Source of the DNA: Psychroflexus longus
GTDB lineage: Bacteria > Bacteroidota > Bacteroidia > Flavobacteriales > Flavobacteriaceae
Assembly: GCF_020164595.1 (NCBI RefSeq)
Contig: NZ_JAIQZE010000006.1
Span: forward strand, 62,001 to 126,000
Length of the DNA: 64,000 nt
Direction of reading: 5' to 3'
Made by a program: the position numbers and the translations under genes. The first letter of the stretch is position 1. Every line of letters starts with the position of its first letter. Below, piece by piece: positions 18,103-27,619 of this stretch. Below the pieces are notes generated by a model. That model saw only the letters and a program-made list of their open reading frames with translations. It ran no database searches and was not told the origin of the DNA.

Positions 18103-18358
18103 AAATTATATTTTGTTCAACAAATTTACATATATATTAAACACGGTTTTTTCATTTAAGGAAATATTAGTAGCTAGAAAAAATCTTTTATCAAATTGTT
18201 TACGACAAGTAAAAATCGGATGTTAATGAAATCGCCACCCATGCTTATCTTACTAATTGTAATATGTCCTAAGTCAAATTGGTTTTAAACTAATTGCTAA
18301 GGCTTTAGCTTTTTTTAATTCAGATTTTATTCTGACTTTTGAATTTCAATTATAATTC

Positions 18359-19018
18359 ATGATAAAGGCCAAACACATCAGCAAACATTACGGTGAGCTG
18401 AAAGTTCTTGATAGTATAAATTTAGAAATACAACAAAAGGAAATTATTTCCATTGTGGGACCTTCTGGTGTTGGAAAAACGACATTGCTTCAAATATTGG
18501 GTACATTGGAACTACCTGATCAAAACAAAAATTCTTTTCTCGAAATAAATGGTCAGCAAATAAATGGGCTCAAGAAAAAAGCCCTCGCCAGGTTTAGAAA
18601 TGAAAACATTGGTTTTATCTTTCAGTTTCATCAACTTTTACCAGAATTTTCGGCTATAGAAAATATTTGTATTCCTGCATTTATAAAAAATACTTCTAGA
18701 GGAGCTGCCGAGAAAAGGGCTATGGAGTTGCTTGGTTATTTGGACCTTAAACACAGAGCGGACCATAAACCTAATGAGTTGAGTGGTGGTGAACAACAAC
18801 GAGTAGCTGTTGCGAGAGCGCTCATCAACCAGCCAAAAGTTATTTTTGCTGATGAACCTTCAGGAAATCTTGACTCAGCTTCTGCCAACAAACTGCACCA
18901 ATTATTTCTAAAATTAAGAGATGAATTTGATCAAACTTTTGTCATCGTTACTCATAATGAAGAATTAGCGGATATGGCAGACCGAAAACTAGAAATGAAA
19001 GATGGCCAATTTGTCTAA
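18359..19018 (+). CDS. ABC transporter ATP-binding protein (LolD/MacB-like)
   Basis: A 219-residue stand-alone ATPase. Motifs: Walker [12 protein letters not shown]-loop [11 protein letters not shown], signature [15 protein letters not shown], Walker [13 protein letters not shown], and the switch His in VIVTHNEEL. The [15 protein letters not shown] region and the SGNLDSASA sequence place it with the LolD/FtsE/MacB group, which works with FtsX-like permeases in lipoprotein release or envelope tasks. No permease gene is adjacent; in this phylum the LolCE partner is often elsewhere. The 3' end overlaps the next gene by 17 bp. Confidence 0.9.
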   Translation: MIKAKHISKHYGELKVLDSINLEIQQKEIISIVGPSGVGKTTLLQILGTLELPDQNKNSFLEINGQQINGLKKKALARFRNENIGFIFQFHQLLPEFSAIENICIPAFIKNTSRGAAEKRAMELLGYLDLKHRADHKPNELSGGEQQRVAVARALINQPKVIFADEPSGNLDSASANKLHQLFLKLRDEFDQTFVIVTHNEELADMADRKLEMKDGQFV

Positions 19019-19778
19019 AATTGAAAATTTAAAACCTTTCCTGGACGAAAAAGCTCAGTTGTACAACCAATTTAAATTCATTGCAACCGATCCAATTTCA
19101 ATCCCTCACAAATTCGAGAAAAAAGAAGATATTGAAATTGTAGGATTTTTGATTGCCACCATAGCATGGGGAAATAGAAAAAGCATTCTTAATAACGGAG
19201 AAAAACTCTGTAAAATCCTAAAGTTTGAACCCTATGATTTCATTTTGAATCACACTGATGCTGACCTTGATAAATGCATTGGATTTGTTCATAGAACTTT
19301 CAATGCTCATGACTTAAAATATTTCATAAAAGCTTTAAAATATATTTACACCAATCATCAGGGTCTAGAATCTGTGTTTTATAAACATCAGACCAAAGAA
19401 TCCCTTCAACCAGCGATACATGAGTTCAAATCTCTTTTTTTTCAGCTTGAACATGAGCAAAGAACAGAAAAACACGTTAGCGATCCTAAAAAAAATTCAG
19501 CTGGCAAACGTATAAATATGTTTCTCCGCTGGATGATAAGAAAAGATACAAATGGAGTGGATTTCGGTATTTGGAACAGTATTTCCCCATCAATCTTGTC
19601 CTGTCCACTCGATGTACATTCTGGAAGAATCGCTCGAGAACTAGGTCTTTTAAATAGAAAAAAAAACGACGCTAAAGCAGTGAAAGAATTGGATATGAAT
19701 TTACGCCAACTAGATCCAATGGACCCAGTGAAATACGATTTTGCACTTTTCGGACTCGGTGCTTTTGAAAACTTTTAA
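19002..19778 (+). CDS. TIGR02757 family protein (DUF2400)
   Basis: A 258-residue soluble protein matching the TIGR02757/DUF2400 family: [13 protein letters not shown] near the N-terminus, [30 protein letters not shown] and [15 protein letters not shown] near residue 180, then [17 protein letters not shown] and [16 protein letters not shown] at the C-terminus. The last two blocks resemble the helix-hairpin-helix glycosylase layout, so a relation to DNA-binding enzymes has been proposed for the family, but no function is established. It overlaps the LolD-like gene by 17 bp and is followed by a terminator hairpin. Confidence 0.88.
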   Translation: MANLSKIENLKPFLDEKAQLYNQFKFIATDPISIPHKFEKKEDIEIVGFLIATIAWGNRKSILNNGEKLCKILKFEPYDFILNHTDADLDKCIGFVHRTFNAHDLKYFIKALKYIYTNHQGLESVFYKHQTKESLQPAIHEFKSLFFQLEHEQRTEKHVSDPKKNSAGKRINMFLRWMIRKDTNGVDFGIWNSISPSILSCPLDVHSGRIARELGLLNRKKNDAKAVKELDMNLRQLDPMDPVKYDFALFGLGAFENF

Positions 19779-19802
19779 AATAGGTGCAAAACCCTATTTT
19801 TT
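19777..19802 (+). terminator. Intrinsic terminator after the TIGR02757 gene
   Basis: Eight-bp arms AAAATAGG and CCTATTTT around an 8-nt loop, followed by TT; it starts right at the stop codon and ends the LolD-TIGR02757 transcript. Confidence 0.65.
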
Positions 19803-19850
19803 GTATATTGCGTTTTATAGATATTTAGAATTAGTTTATATAAAGTTTAG

Positions 19851-21071
19851 ATGAAAACCAATCCAAAAAATGAATCCAAAAGGATCGATGCACTTAGATC
19901 CTTAGATATCTTAGATACATTACCCGAGCAAGAATATGACCAGATCACAAAACTTGTTGCTTCCATATGTGATACTCCTGTGGCTCTCATTTCCTTAATT
20001 GATGAAGATCGGCAGTGGTTTAAATCAAAAATTGGCATTGATTCGTGTGGAACCCGGAAAGAATATTCGTTCTGCAATTTTGCCATCCAATCTGATGATG
20101 AAATCATGGAAGTATCCGATGCAAGAGAAGATGAAAGGTTTCAAAAAAATCCTCTTGTCAGCGGAGATAACCAAGTTATTTTTTATGCTGGTGCTCCTTT
20201 GAGGGATAAAGATGGCAATGCGCTTGGTACGCTTTGCGTGATAGATCATCAACCTAGAACTTTATCCGAAAAACAAAAAGAAGGCCTATTGTTTTTAGCC
20301 AATCAGGTCATCAAACTATTTGAGCTTCACTCTATCAATAAGGGACTTAAGAAAACTCAAAAATTACTCAAGGAAAAAAATAATCAATTAAGAAATTTTG
20401 CTGGAGTGGTCTCTCATGATATGAAAATGCCACTTGCCAATATGATTGTTACCATTGATATCCTGAAGGCAAAATATAAAAGTATTCTTGATGATTCTGG
20501 GGTAGATTACCTAGATAATCTAAAGAAGTCATCATTTCAATTGAGTGACTACATTACCAATATTCTAACGCACTACGAAAGTGATAACATCACAAGTAAT
20601 GAAGATTCATTAGAAGTTTTTGATGTACACACTTTGGTAGAAGATATAGTAGAAATGCTTGATATAGGTGATGATTGCGACATTTCGTTTCCCGAAGAAA
20701 GCATAGATATATTTACCAACCGTGTAGCTCTGGAACAGATTTTACTTAATCTGATAGGTAATAGCCTCAAGTACAATGATAAGTCCAAAATTGAAATTGA
20801 TATCGATTTCAAAAAAGAACCAGATTTTTATAGATTTTTTGTGAAAGATAATGGCATTGGAATTCCGAAAGACAAGCAAAAGGAAATCTTTAATTTGTTT
20901 TCTATTGTTGCAGAAAATGACAGAAAAGGCAACAAAGGAAATGGAATTGGACTCTCTACAGTCAAAAAAATGATTCACAACCTGGGGGGGGAAATCAAAG
21001 TAAGCTCTGTTGAAGGCAAAGGAACTACTTTCGAATTTACCATTGAAAGAACCAAAAAGCTTGAGGATTGA
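19851..21071 (+). CDS. GAF-domain histidine kinase
   Basis: A 406-residue cytoplasmic kinase. Residues about 25-160 are a GAF sensor domain (ICDTPVALISLIDEDRQWFK, FYAGAPLRDKDGNALGTLCV), then a short coiled linker and a HisKA helix with the phospho-acceptor near residue 190 (VVSHDMKMPLANM). The ATPase domain is complete: N-box LLNLIGNSLKYN, G1 VKDNGIGIPKD, G2 GNGIGLSTVKKM. It lacks membrane segments, so it senses an internal signal or redox state. There is no response regulator next to it. A run of eight G (20984-20991) lies in the coding sequence after G2. It overlaps the next gene by 4 bp. Confidence 0.92.
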   Translation: MKTNPKNESKRIDALRSLDILDTLPEQEYDQITKLVASICDTPVALISLIDEDRQWFKSKIGIDSCGTRKEYSFCNFAIQSDDEIMEVSDAREDERFQKNPLVSGDNQVIFYAGAPLRDKDGNALGTLCVIDHQPRTLSEKQKEGLLFLANQVIKLFELHSINKGLKKTQKLLKEKNNQLRNFAGVVSHDMKMPLANMIVTIDILKAKYKSILDDSGVDYLDNLKKSSFQLSDYITNILTHYESDNITSNEDSLEVFDVHTLVEDIVEMLDIGDDCDISFPEESIDIFTNRVALEQILLNLIGNSLKYNDKSKIEIDIDFKKEPDFYRFFVKDNGIGIPKDKQKEIFNLFSIVAENDRKGNKGNGIGLSTVKKMIHNLGGEIKVSSVEGKGTTFEFTIERTKKLED

Positions 21072-22987
21072 TGATTTTTGAAAAGCCAGATGTACTCTAC
21101 TTTCTCTTTCTACTCATCATTCCCATATTAGTTCACTTATTTCAGCTTAGAAAATTTAAAACCACCAAATTCAGTAATGTTGCGCTATTAGAGCGTATCC
21201 AATTACAATCCAGAAAAAGTTCAACCATAAAAAAATGGTTAATACTAGCCACTCGACTTTTAGGCTTAATTTTTCTGATTTTAGCTTTTGCAAAGCCCTT
21301 CATTCCTAAATCAGAGACTGCGCTTCAGATGGATGAAATTGTCATCTATCTAGACAATTCATTTTCCATGGAATTGCCAGCAAAACAATTGACTTTACTT
21401 GAAGATTCCAAGCAAAATTTATGGGAACAACTCAATCAAAACGAGCGTTTTTCACTTTTTACAAATGATAAAGTTTGGAAAAATGTCACCAAAAACGATA
21501 TCAAAGCAGATTTCTTTTCTATTAAATTCACTCCCGTTCACCTCAGTTTTGAGAACATATTGCTTAAAGCTGAGTCTATGTTTGAAGACCGGATGTCTGG
21601 CCATAATTTATTTTTAATTACCGATGGACTTAACTTTGAAGATAAAGTTCGCCTGAAGTCTAAAAATGCAACAGACCTTAACTTAATCCTTAAGTCACCC
21701 TCAACGCTAGAAAACTTCAGCATTGCATCCGCTCAACTGGAAACAACCAATACTTCAAAAAAAATTCAGGCCGAAATTCGATCTTACAACGCATCAAACA
21801 AAGATGTAACAGTATCATTGATGGATAACGATGAACTCGTAGCCAAAACCAAAGCTAACTTTGAAGAGGCTACATCTACAGTTATAAAATTCGATTTATC
21901 AAATAGAGATTTTAAAAAAGGGATCTTGGAGATTGAACCAGATGGCATGTCCTACGATAACAAGTTGTTTTTCAGTTTAAGTGAAGAAAAGAAAATTAAT
22001 ATAGTAGCCATTAACTCTAATGGTCAAAAATCTTTTTTAGCATCGCTCTATGACATCAATAAATTCAACTTTCAAGAATTTCAACTCACAGAATTCGATT
22101 ACTCCAAAATTTCAGATGCAGATCTTTTTATTCTGAATGAGATCGATGATATCAATCCCATACTCCTCAGTAGAATCAAAGAATTTCGAGAAAATGGTGG
22201 AACTTTAGTAATCATTCCCAATAAAAATACAACTCCAGTCACGTTCAAAGGACTTTTCAATACTTCAAACATTTATAAAAGTAAAACTTCAGAGCAAAGA
22301 GAAATTACCAGCATTAACTTTGATCACCTGCTTTTTAAGAACGTTTTTTCAGAACAAATTCAAAATTTTGATTATCCATCCACTCAAATGTTTTTAGAAA
22401 TTAATCCTAGCTTCTCGCCTATTCTGCAATACAGCAACGGACAATCCTTCCTAGCTGAAAAAGATAGAATTTATAGTTTCTCATCAGCACTAAACACGGA
22501 CTTATCAAACTTCACAAATTCTCCACTCGTTGTTCCTGTTTTCTATAATATCGCACTGGAAAGTAATGTAAGACCAGAATTGTACTCAATTATAGGTCAA
22601 GAAAATAAAATTGATATAAAAACAAATCTAAAGAAGGACGAAATACTAAAACTTGTTAATAAAAGTCAGCAAGTTATCCCGCAACAAACAAAGCTTGGAA
22701 ATATTGTTCAGATCAACACACAATATCAGCCAAAGTCCAGAGGACACTACCAATTAAAACAAAAGGATTCAGTTCTGCTCAATTTAAGTTTCAACTATGA
22801 TCGATTTGAGAGCGACTTTAATCCTTTGGATCTAAGCACAGTGGAGGCCAAAACATTTTCATCAATACCTGAAGCCTTTAATTCTTTTACAGAAGAGAGG
22901 AAAATCCTTGAGCTTTGGATTTGGATGCTTATTTTTGCAATTGGTTTCTTTCTTACAGAGCTTTTAATCTTGAGATTTTTAAAATAA
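21068..22987 (+). CDS. BatA-domain membrane protein with VWA-like region
   Basis: A 639-residue membrane protein. The N-terminus is the BatA/Aerotolerance signature: PDVLYFLFLLIIPILVHLFQ, then RKFKTTKFSNVALLERI and a second helix at about residues 58-78. A von Willebrand A-like segment follows with a DxSxS metal site (YLDNSFSMELP). The large middle region is extracytoplasmic and has a glutamine amidotransferase-like or DUF4159-type feel (LFILNEIDDINPILLSRIKE) but no clear catalytic residues. A final helix (residues about 615-637) anchors the C-terminus. Such proteins are widespread in Bacteroidota; their role is unknown beyond the link to Bat aerotolerance operons. Confidence 0.82.
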   Translation: MMIFEKPDVLYFLFLLIIPILVHLFQLRKFKTTKFSNVALLERIQLQSRKSSTIKKWLILATRLLGLIFLILAFAKPFIPKSETALQMDEIVIYLDNSFSMELPAKQLTLLEDSKQNLWEQLNQNERFSLFTNDKVWKNVTKNDIKADFFSIKFTPVHLSFENILLKAESMFEDRMSGHNLFLITDGLNFEDKVRLKSKNATDLNLILKSPSTLENFSIASAQLETTNTSKKIQAEIRSYNASNKDVTVSLMDNDELVAKTKANFEEATSTVIKFDLSNRDFKKGILEIEPDGMSYDNKLFFSLSEEKKINIVAINSNGQKSFLASLYDINKFNFQEFQLTEFDYSKISDADLFILNEIDDINPILLSRIKEFRENGGTLVIIPNKNTTPVTFKGLFNTSNIYKSKTSEQREITSINFDHLLFKNVFSEQIQNFDYPSTQMFLEINPSFSPILQYSNGQSFLAEKDRIYSFSSALNTDLSNFTNSPLVVPVFYNIALESNVRPELYSIIGQENKIDIKTNLKKDEILKLVNKSQQVIPQQTKLGNIVQINTQYQPKSRGHYQLKQKDSVLLNLSFNYDRFESDFNPLDLSTVEAKTFSSIPEAFNSFTEERKILELWIWMLIFAIGFFLTELLILRFLK

Positions 22988-22992
22988 CGCCT

Positions 22993-24243
22993 ATGCCTTC
23001 CATACTTTTAAAATCTGCGAAAATTCTGGATACAGAAAGTTCTTATCATTTAAAAACTAAAGATATACTCATTGAAAACGGAGTTATATCTCAAATTGAG
23101 GATTCTATAAATGCTGGAGATAAGATTATAGCACATGAAAATCTTCATGTTTCTAATGGCTTTTTTGACAGTTCAGTATCTTTCGGTGAACCCGGTTACG
23201 AGGAAAGAGAAACGCTTGCAAATGGTGTAACCACAGCGAGACGATCTGGCTTTACTGGTTTCCTTCTCAACCCAAATTTAAATCCCGTTACTGATTCTTA
23301 TTCTGCTGTCAAATTTCTTCAGCAACAAATCGATACTCAACTTATCCAAATTAAACCTATTGGGGCTCTTACCAGAAGTTTTGATGGTAAAAATCTAGCT
23401 GAACTATATGATATGCAAATGGCTGGTGCTATAGGCTTCTACGATTTCAAAACCTCAGTAAAGGATGCTAATTTATTTAAAATAGCTCTTCAGTATGTAA
23501 AAGGTTTTGATGGATTGATTTTTTCTTATCCTCAGGATCAATCCATTGCTGGTAAAGCTCAAGTCAACGAAGATAAATTTACAACCTATATTGGCCTTAA
23601 AGGAATTCCTAGCCTGGCTGAAGAATTACAAATTGCGAGAGATCTTTACATATTAGAATATACAGGTGGAAAATTGCATATTCCCAATGTTTCTACCAAA
23701 GCTTCAATTCAGTTGATTAAGGAAGCTAAAGTAAAAGGTTTGCAAGCGACTTCGAGCGTTGCTTTACCTCATTTATTCTTTTCGAGTAATCAACTTGAAG
23801 CTTTCGATAGTAAGTATAAAATTCTTCCACCCTTAAGAACTGAAGAGGATTGTATAGCGTTAAAACAAGCGGTATTAGATGGCACTATAGACATGGTAAC
23901 ATGCGATCACGAGCCTATGGACGAAGAACACAAGGAGCTGGAATTTGAAAATGCAAGCTATGGAAGCATCGGCCTGGAGTCGGCATTTTCAGTTCTAAAC
24001 AACTTGTTTGGTGTCGAAAAAGCTTCAGAATTATTATCCAAAACCAAGTTGTGTTTTGGACTGGAGACTTCACAAATTGAAGTTAATCAACGTGCAGATT
24101 TAAGCCTATTTGAACCAAATTTAGAATATAAATTTCAAAAAAAACATATATTCTCTAAATCTAAAAACAGCATTTTCCTTGGAGAAAATCTTAAGGGAAA
24201 AGTTCTGGGGAGTATTTACAATAATTCGTTTTATGAAAATTAA
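22993..24243 (+). CDS. Dihydroorotase homologue lacking metal ligands
   Basis: A 416-residue amidohydrolase-fold protein of the dihydroorotase family. I start it at ATG 22993 (MPSILLKSAKILD) because the longer frame runs into the BatA gene and adds out-of-family residues. In active enzymes the first strand carries HxHxREPG; here it reads FFDSSVSFGEPGYEERE, so both histidines are missing. The mid-domain His position reads HIPNVSTKAS (Asn in place of the usual His before STxxS), while the Asp region CDHEPMDEEHKELEFENA is retained. It is therefore probably inactive as dihydroorotase, like the PyrC' partners of some aspartate transcarbamoylases. Annotation as pyrC would be misleading. Confidence 0.82.
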   Translation: MPSILLKSAKILDTESSYHLKTKDILIENGVISQIEDSINAGDKIIAHENLHVSNGFFDSSVSFGEPGYEERETLANGVTTARRSGFTGFLLNPNLNPVTDSYSAVKFLQQQIDTQLIQIKPIGALTRSFDGKNLAELYDMQMAGAIGFYDFKTSVKDANLFKIALQYVKGFDGLIFSYPQDQSIAGKAQVNEDKFTTYIGLKGIPSLAEELQIARDLYILEYTGGKLHIPNVSTKASIQLIKEAKVKGLQATSSVALPHLFFSSNQLEAFDSKYKILPPLRTEEDCIALKQAVLDGTIDMVTCDHEPMDEEHKELEFENASYGSIGLESAFSVLNNLFGVEKASELLSKTKLCFGLETSQIEVNQRADLSLFEPNLEYKFQKKHIFSKSKNSIFLGENLKGKVLGSIYNNSFYEN

Positions 24244-24586
24244 AAAAGAGAGGAGCGGTAAAACCGCTGCTATAGTAGCTTATTTTACAATTTTTGGTAG
24301 CATTCTCGCCCTTTTGCTAAACTCAGCTGAAAATAAGCACGAGTTTGCAAGTTTTCATATAAGACAAGCTTTAGGGGTCAATTTTTTGGTGATTTTCATA
24401 AGTATAATAGTGAGCGGAATTCCCGAGACTGTAAGTAATCTTCAAGAAATAATGATCAGTACTCCACTTTACTTAGGTTATACTATCCTTTGGCTTTTTG
24501 GATTTATTGGTGCTGTTTCTGGAAAACAAAATAAAGTTCCATTAATTGGAAACTTGTGTCAAACTGTATTTAAAAAACTTACTTAA
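24233..24586 (+). CDS. Tic20/DUF4870-like small membrane protein
   Basis: A 117-residue protein with three predicted membrane helices (about residues 12-28, 48-65 and 80-100). It has the DUF4870/Tic20-like pattern: a first helix ending in LLLNSAENKHEFASFHIRQA, where family members have K-x-x-F-x-x-F-H-x-x-Q-A, and a C-terminal GAVSGKQNKVPLIGNLCQ. The start is ATG 24233, overlapping the previous gene by 11 bp; the longer frame lacks family similarity. Function unknown. It is probably translationally coupled to its neighbours; the next gene starts immediately after its stop. Confidence 0.8.
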   Translation: MKIKKERSGKTAAIVAYFTIFGSILALLLNSAENKHEFASFHIRQALGVNFLVIFISIIVSGIPETVSNLQEIMISTPLYLGYTILWLFGFIGAVSGKQNKVPLIGNLCQTVFKKLT

Positions 24587-25243
24587 ATGACTACTAAAAA
24601 TTTATCACTTACACACCTTATACGGCCTTCCAGTTTATCAGGAAAAGCTCCTCTTATACTTATGTTACATGGCTATGGCAGTGACGAAAACGACTTGTTT
24701 TCGTTTGCTAGTGAATTGCCAGAGAAGTACATGATCATCTCTTTAAAAGCTCCTCATTCACTCCAACCTATGGGGAATGCCTGGTATGCTATCAATTTTG
24801 ATGCACAACAAGGAAAGTTTAGCGACATAGAACAAGCTATAGAATCCAGAGAATTGGTAAAGAAATTCATAGAAGAAGCCCTTGAAGAGTATCCCATCGA
24901 TTCTGACAATGTTACCTTACTTGGGTTTAGCCAAGGTACAATACTAAGTTTTGCATTAGGTCTCTCCTACCCTCATTTAGTAAAAAATATAATTGGCTTA
25001 TCTGGATACGTTGATCCTAATATGATAAAAGCAGGTTATGAATCGAAAGACTTTAGCCATCTTAAAGTGTATAATTCTCATGGAAGTTCAGACCAGGTAA
25101 TCCCTGTAGAATGGGCAAGAAACAATAAGCCATTTTTGGAAAAATTGGCTATTGATTTAACCTATGAAGAATATCCTGTGGGCCACGGTATCAATCCACA
25201 AAATTTCAAAAGCTTCAAAAGCTGGATGGAAAAGAATAATTAA
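24587..25243 (+). CDS. Phospholipase/carboxylesterase family serine hydrolase
   Basis: A 218-residue alpha/beta hydrolase of the Abhydrolase_2 (carboxylesterase YpfH/EstB) family. The oxyanion strand LILMLHGYGSDENDLFSFA is followed by the nucleophile elbow LLGFSQGT (Ser), then a likely Asp in NSHGSSDQVIPVEWA and His in YPVGHGINPQNF. It has no signal peptide. Substrates in the family are short-chain esters or lysophospholipids; the physiological one is unknown. The gene directly abuts the preceding Tic20-like gene and its end lies 19 bp before uridine kinase. Confidence 0.9.
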   Translation: MTTKNLSLTHLIRPSSLSGKAPLILMLHGYGSDENDLFSFASELPEKYMIISLKAPHSLQPMGNAWYAINFDAQQGKFSDIEQAIESRELVKKFIEEALEEYPIDSDNVTLLGFSQGTILSFALGLSYPHLVKNIIGLSGYVDPNMIKAGYESKDFSHLKVYNSHGSSDQVIPVEWARNNKPFLEKLAIDLTYEEYPVGHGINPQNFKSFKSWMEKNN

Positions 25244-25262
25244 TTTTTTACACGTATTTATT

Positions 25263-25871
25263 ATGCTCATTATTGGCATTGCCGGGGGAACTGGAAGTGG
25301 TAAAACCACTGTGGTGAACCAAATTATAAACGAACTGCAACACGACGAAGTTGATGTGATTTATCAGGATTCTTACTATAAAGATTTGTCGCATCTTCCC
25401 AAGGAAGAAAGAAAACGTATCAATTTTGATCATCCTAAATCTATAGATTTTGATCTTTTAGTAGAGCACTTAAAGATTTTGAAGTCTGGTAAATCAGTTG
25501 AACAGCCTGTCTACTCTTTCAAAGAACACAATAGAACCGAGGAAACCATTACCACCAAACCAAGAAAAGTCATGATTGTGGAGGGTATTCTTATTTTCAC
25601 TCACCCTGATATAAGAGAGATGTTTGATATCAAGATTTTTGTGCACGCGGACAGCGATGAACGTTTAATGAGACGTCTTAAACGAGATATCACCGAGCGC
25701 GGTAGAGATCTGGATGAAGTATTGAACCGATATAAAACTACTTTGAAGCCCATGCATCAGCAATTTATTGATCCCACTAAAGAATATGCTGATATCATTA
25801 TACCCAACAACCGATTTAATACGGTGGCTATTGATATTGTTCAAACTATTATTAAGGAAAGACTCCTCTAA
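25263..25871 (+). CDS. udk: Uridine kinase
   Basis: Uridine/cytidine kinase phosphorylates nucleosides in pyrimidine salvage. From ATG 25263 the protein has 202 residues and starts MLIIGIAGGTGSGKTTVVNQ with the P-loop at residues 7-15. Other family motifs: YQDSYYKDLSHLP, NFDHPKSIDFDLL, PVYSFKEHNRTEE, VMIVEGILIF and the lid RRLKRDITERGRDLDEVL. I reject the longer frame from 25164, which only reads through the end of the esterase gene. It is followed 18 bp later by the FtsB-like gene. Confidence 0.96.
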   Translation: MLIIGIAGGTGSGKTTVVNQIINELQHDEVDVIYQDSYYKDLSHLPKEERKRINFDHPKSIDFDLLVEHLKILKSGKSVEQPVYSFKEHNRTEETITTKPRKVMIVEGILIFTHPDIREMFDIKIFVHADSDERLMRRLKRDITERGRDLDEVLNRYKTTLKPMHQQFIDPTKEYADIIIPNNRFNTVAIDIVQTIIKERLL

Positions 25872-25889
25872 TTTTAGTATATTACAATC

Positions 25890-26222
25890 ATGAAGTACAA
25901 AGACTTAAAACAAAAGCCTTGGTTCAAATTTATGAGCAACAAGTACGTTCTTGTGCTCACGGTCTTTGTCGTATGGATGCTATTTTTAGATAGTAATTCA
26001 TGGCTCATTCACAGAGAATTAAATCAAGAAATTGATGAAATAAAAGCTAACAAATTTTATTATCAGACCGAAATACAAAAAGACAAACAAATTCTTAATG
26101 AACTTAAAGATAGCATTGAAATAGAACGTTTTGCCAGGGAAACCTACTTTATGAAACGTCCCAATGAAGATGTTTATATAATTGAATACGAAGACAGTTT
26201 AAAAACTGATAAAGATGAGTAA
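25890..26222 (+). CDS. FtsB/DivIC-type septum formation protein
   Basis: A 110-residue bitopic protein: short cytoplasmic N-terminus, one membrane helix (about residues 17-37, YVLVLTVFVVWMLFLDSNSW), then a periplasmic coiled coil (LNQEIDEIKANKFYYQTEIQ) and the FtsB-like tail LNELKDSIEIERFARETYFM, where the family has a conserved E-R-x-A-R-E. FtsB/DivIC proteins join FtsL and FtsQ in the divisome. It overlaps the next gene by 8 bp, so division and methylmalonyl-CoA mutase genes share a transcript here. Udk-ftsB-mutA order is one I recall from other Flavobacteriaceae. Confidence 0.88.
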   Translation: MKYKDLKQKPWFKFMSNKYVLVLTVFVVWMLFLDSNSWLIHRELNQEIDEIKANKFYYQTEIQKDKQILNELKDSIEIERFARETYFMKRPNEDVYIIEYEDSLKTDKDE

Positions 26223-27618
26223 AAAATTATTTAATGAATTCGATTCTGTGTCAGCAAAAGCATGGAAACAAAAAATCCAAGTGGACCTGAAAGGTGCAGA
26301 TTACAACGAAACTTTGGTTACTTCTACTGATGAAGGTATCGATATAAAACCTTTTTATCATGCAGATGATCATGATTATAATTTTTCGCTTCCAAAGTCA
26401 CCTGCCTGGCATGTTACCGAAAAACTGTATCTGGAAAATGTAGAAATTACCATCGAAAATGCACTGGATGTTATAGAACGTGGTGCAGAAAGTTTATGGA
26501 TTATTGTTCCAGAAGCTGATGATAAAAAATTAAAATTCTTTGAAGCTCTAAGCGATCTTAAAACTCCACTTTATATTGAAGTTTTATTCCAAGATCTTGA
26601 TTTTTTTGAAAAGCTAAATTCTCTACTGGTTAAACAGAATAAGACTGTTTTATTTGGATATGATCCTGTTCATCAATTAGCTTCTTCAGGTAATTGGTTT
26701 AACAACCAAAAAGAGGATTTTGATGCTTTTTTAAAAACAACCCAGTTGTCAAGCTTCAAAAATCATATCAACGTTGATGCTAGACTGTACCAAAACGCTG
26801 GTGGTCTCATCACACAACAACTTGCTTATGGGTTAGCGCATCTCAATGAATATCTTAATATTCTTGAACTATCCGACAACAGATTAAAATCGATCAGCTT
26901 CAATTTTATTATTTCTCAAGGCTCCAATTACTTTTTTGAAATCGCTAAGCTCAAAGCTTTTCGACTTCTCGTGAATAGTTTGGCTAAGGAATTTGATACT
27001 GAAATTGATCTCACTATAATAGCTGAACCTAGCAAGCGCAATCATACTATTTACGATTACAATATGAATATGCTACGCACCACAACAGAATGTATGAGTG
27101 CGATTTTGGGTGGCGCCAATTGGGTTAATAATTTAGCTTACGATGAAGTTTTCCATAAGAGAAATGAATTTGGAGAACGAATTTCTCGAAATCAATTACT
27201 GATTTTAAAGCAAGAAAGCTATTTTGATAAAGTTTTGAATCCAGTAGATGGAACTTACTATATAGAAAATATCACCATAGAATTAGCTGAAAAAGCTTTA
27301 AGTATTTTTAAAACAATTGAAGCTGGTAAAGGTTTTATTCATCAATTGTTTGAGGGGAAAATTCAGAAAAAGATAAAAGAAAGTGCTGAAAAAGAACAAG
27401 CTAAAGTAAAAACTGGAGATTTCATTCTTGTTGGTTTAAATAAATATGAAAATCTAGAAGACAAGATGTCACAAGACTTAGAGCTTTTTCCATTTTTGAA
27501 ACAACAACAGCGTAAAACGCTTATAGAACCTATTTTAGAGAAAAGATTAGCAGAGCCAATTGAAAAAGATCGATTAGAACAAGAGAAAAAAAATCCATCT
27601 TCAAAACCAACTGAATAG
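26215..27618 (+). CDS. mutA: Methylmalonyl-CoA mutase small subunit
   Basis: The beta subunit of adenosylcobalamin-dependent methylmalonyl-CoA mutase, which interconverts methylmalonyl- and succinyl-CoA. The 467-residue protein follows the TIM-barrel half of the family ([78 protein letters not shown]) but ends without the B12-binding domain, including no DxHxxG motif. It is thus shorter than the subunit of Propionibacterium and serves as a structural partner of the large subunit encoded 1 bp downstream. Its C-terminal 70 residues are charged and probably flexible. Confidence 0.93.
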   Translation: MSKKLFNEFDSVSAKAWKQKIQVDLKGADYNETLVTSTDEGIDIKPFYHADDHDYNFSLPKSPAWHVTEKLYLENVEITIENALDVIERGAESLWIIVPEADDKKLKFFEALSDLKTPLYIEVLFQDLDFFEKLNSLLVKQNKTVLFGYDPVHQLASSGNWFNNQKEDFDAFLKTTQLSSFKNHINVDARLYQNAGGLITQQLAYGLAHLNEYLNILELSDNRLKSISFNFIISQGSNYFFEIAKLKAFRLLVNSLAKEFDTEIDLTIIAEPSKRNHTIYDYNMNMLRTTTECMSAILGGANWVNNLAYDEVFHKRNEFGERISRNQLLILKQESYFDKVLNPVDGTYYIENITIELAEKALSIFKTIEAGKGFIHQLFEGKIQKKIKESAEKEQAKVKTGDFILVGLNKYENLEDKMSQDLELFPFLKQQQRKTLIEPILEKRLAEPIEKDRLEQEKKNPSSKPTE

Positions 27619-27619
27619 T

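Noticed and set aside
18294-18316. GCTAA-GGCT-TTAGC hairpin followed by T7 before the LolD-like gene
   Set aside because: The stem is only 5 bp and no gene on the + strand ends upstream; msrA runs the other way. Probably chance.
22915-22992. Upstream extension of the dihydroorotase homologue
   Set aside because: It overlaps the end of the BatA gene and encodes no family residues; ATG 22993 fits the family start.
25164-25262. Upstream extension of uridine kinase
   Set aside because: It reads the esterase gene in another frame; the P-loop is placed correctly from ATG 25263.
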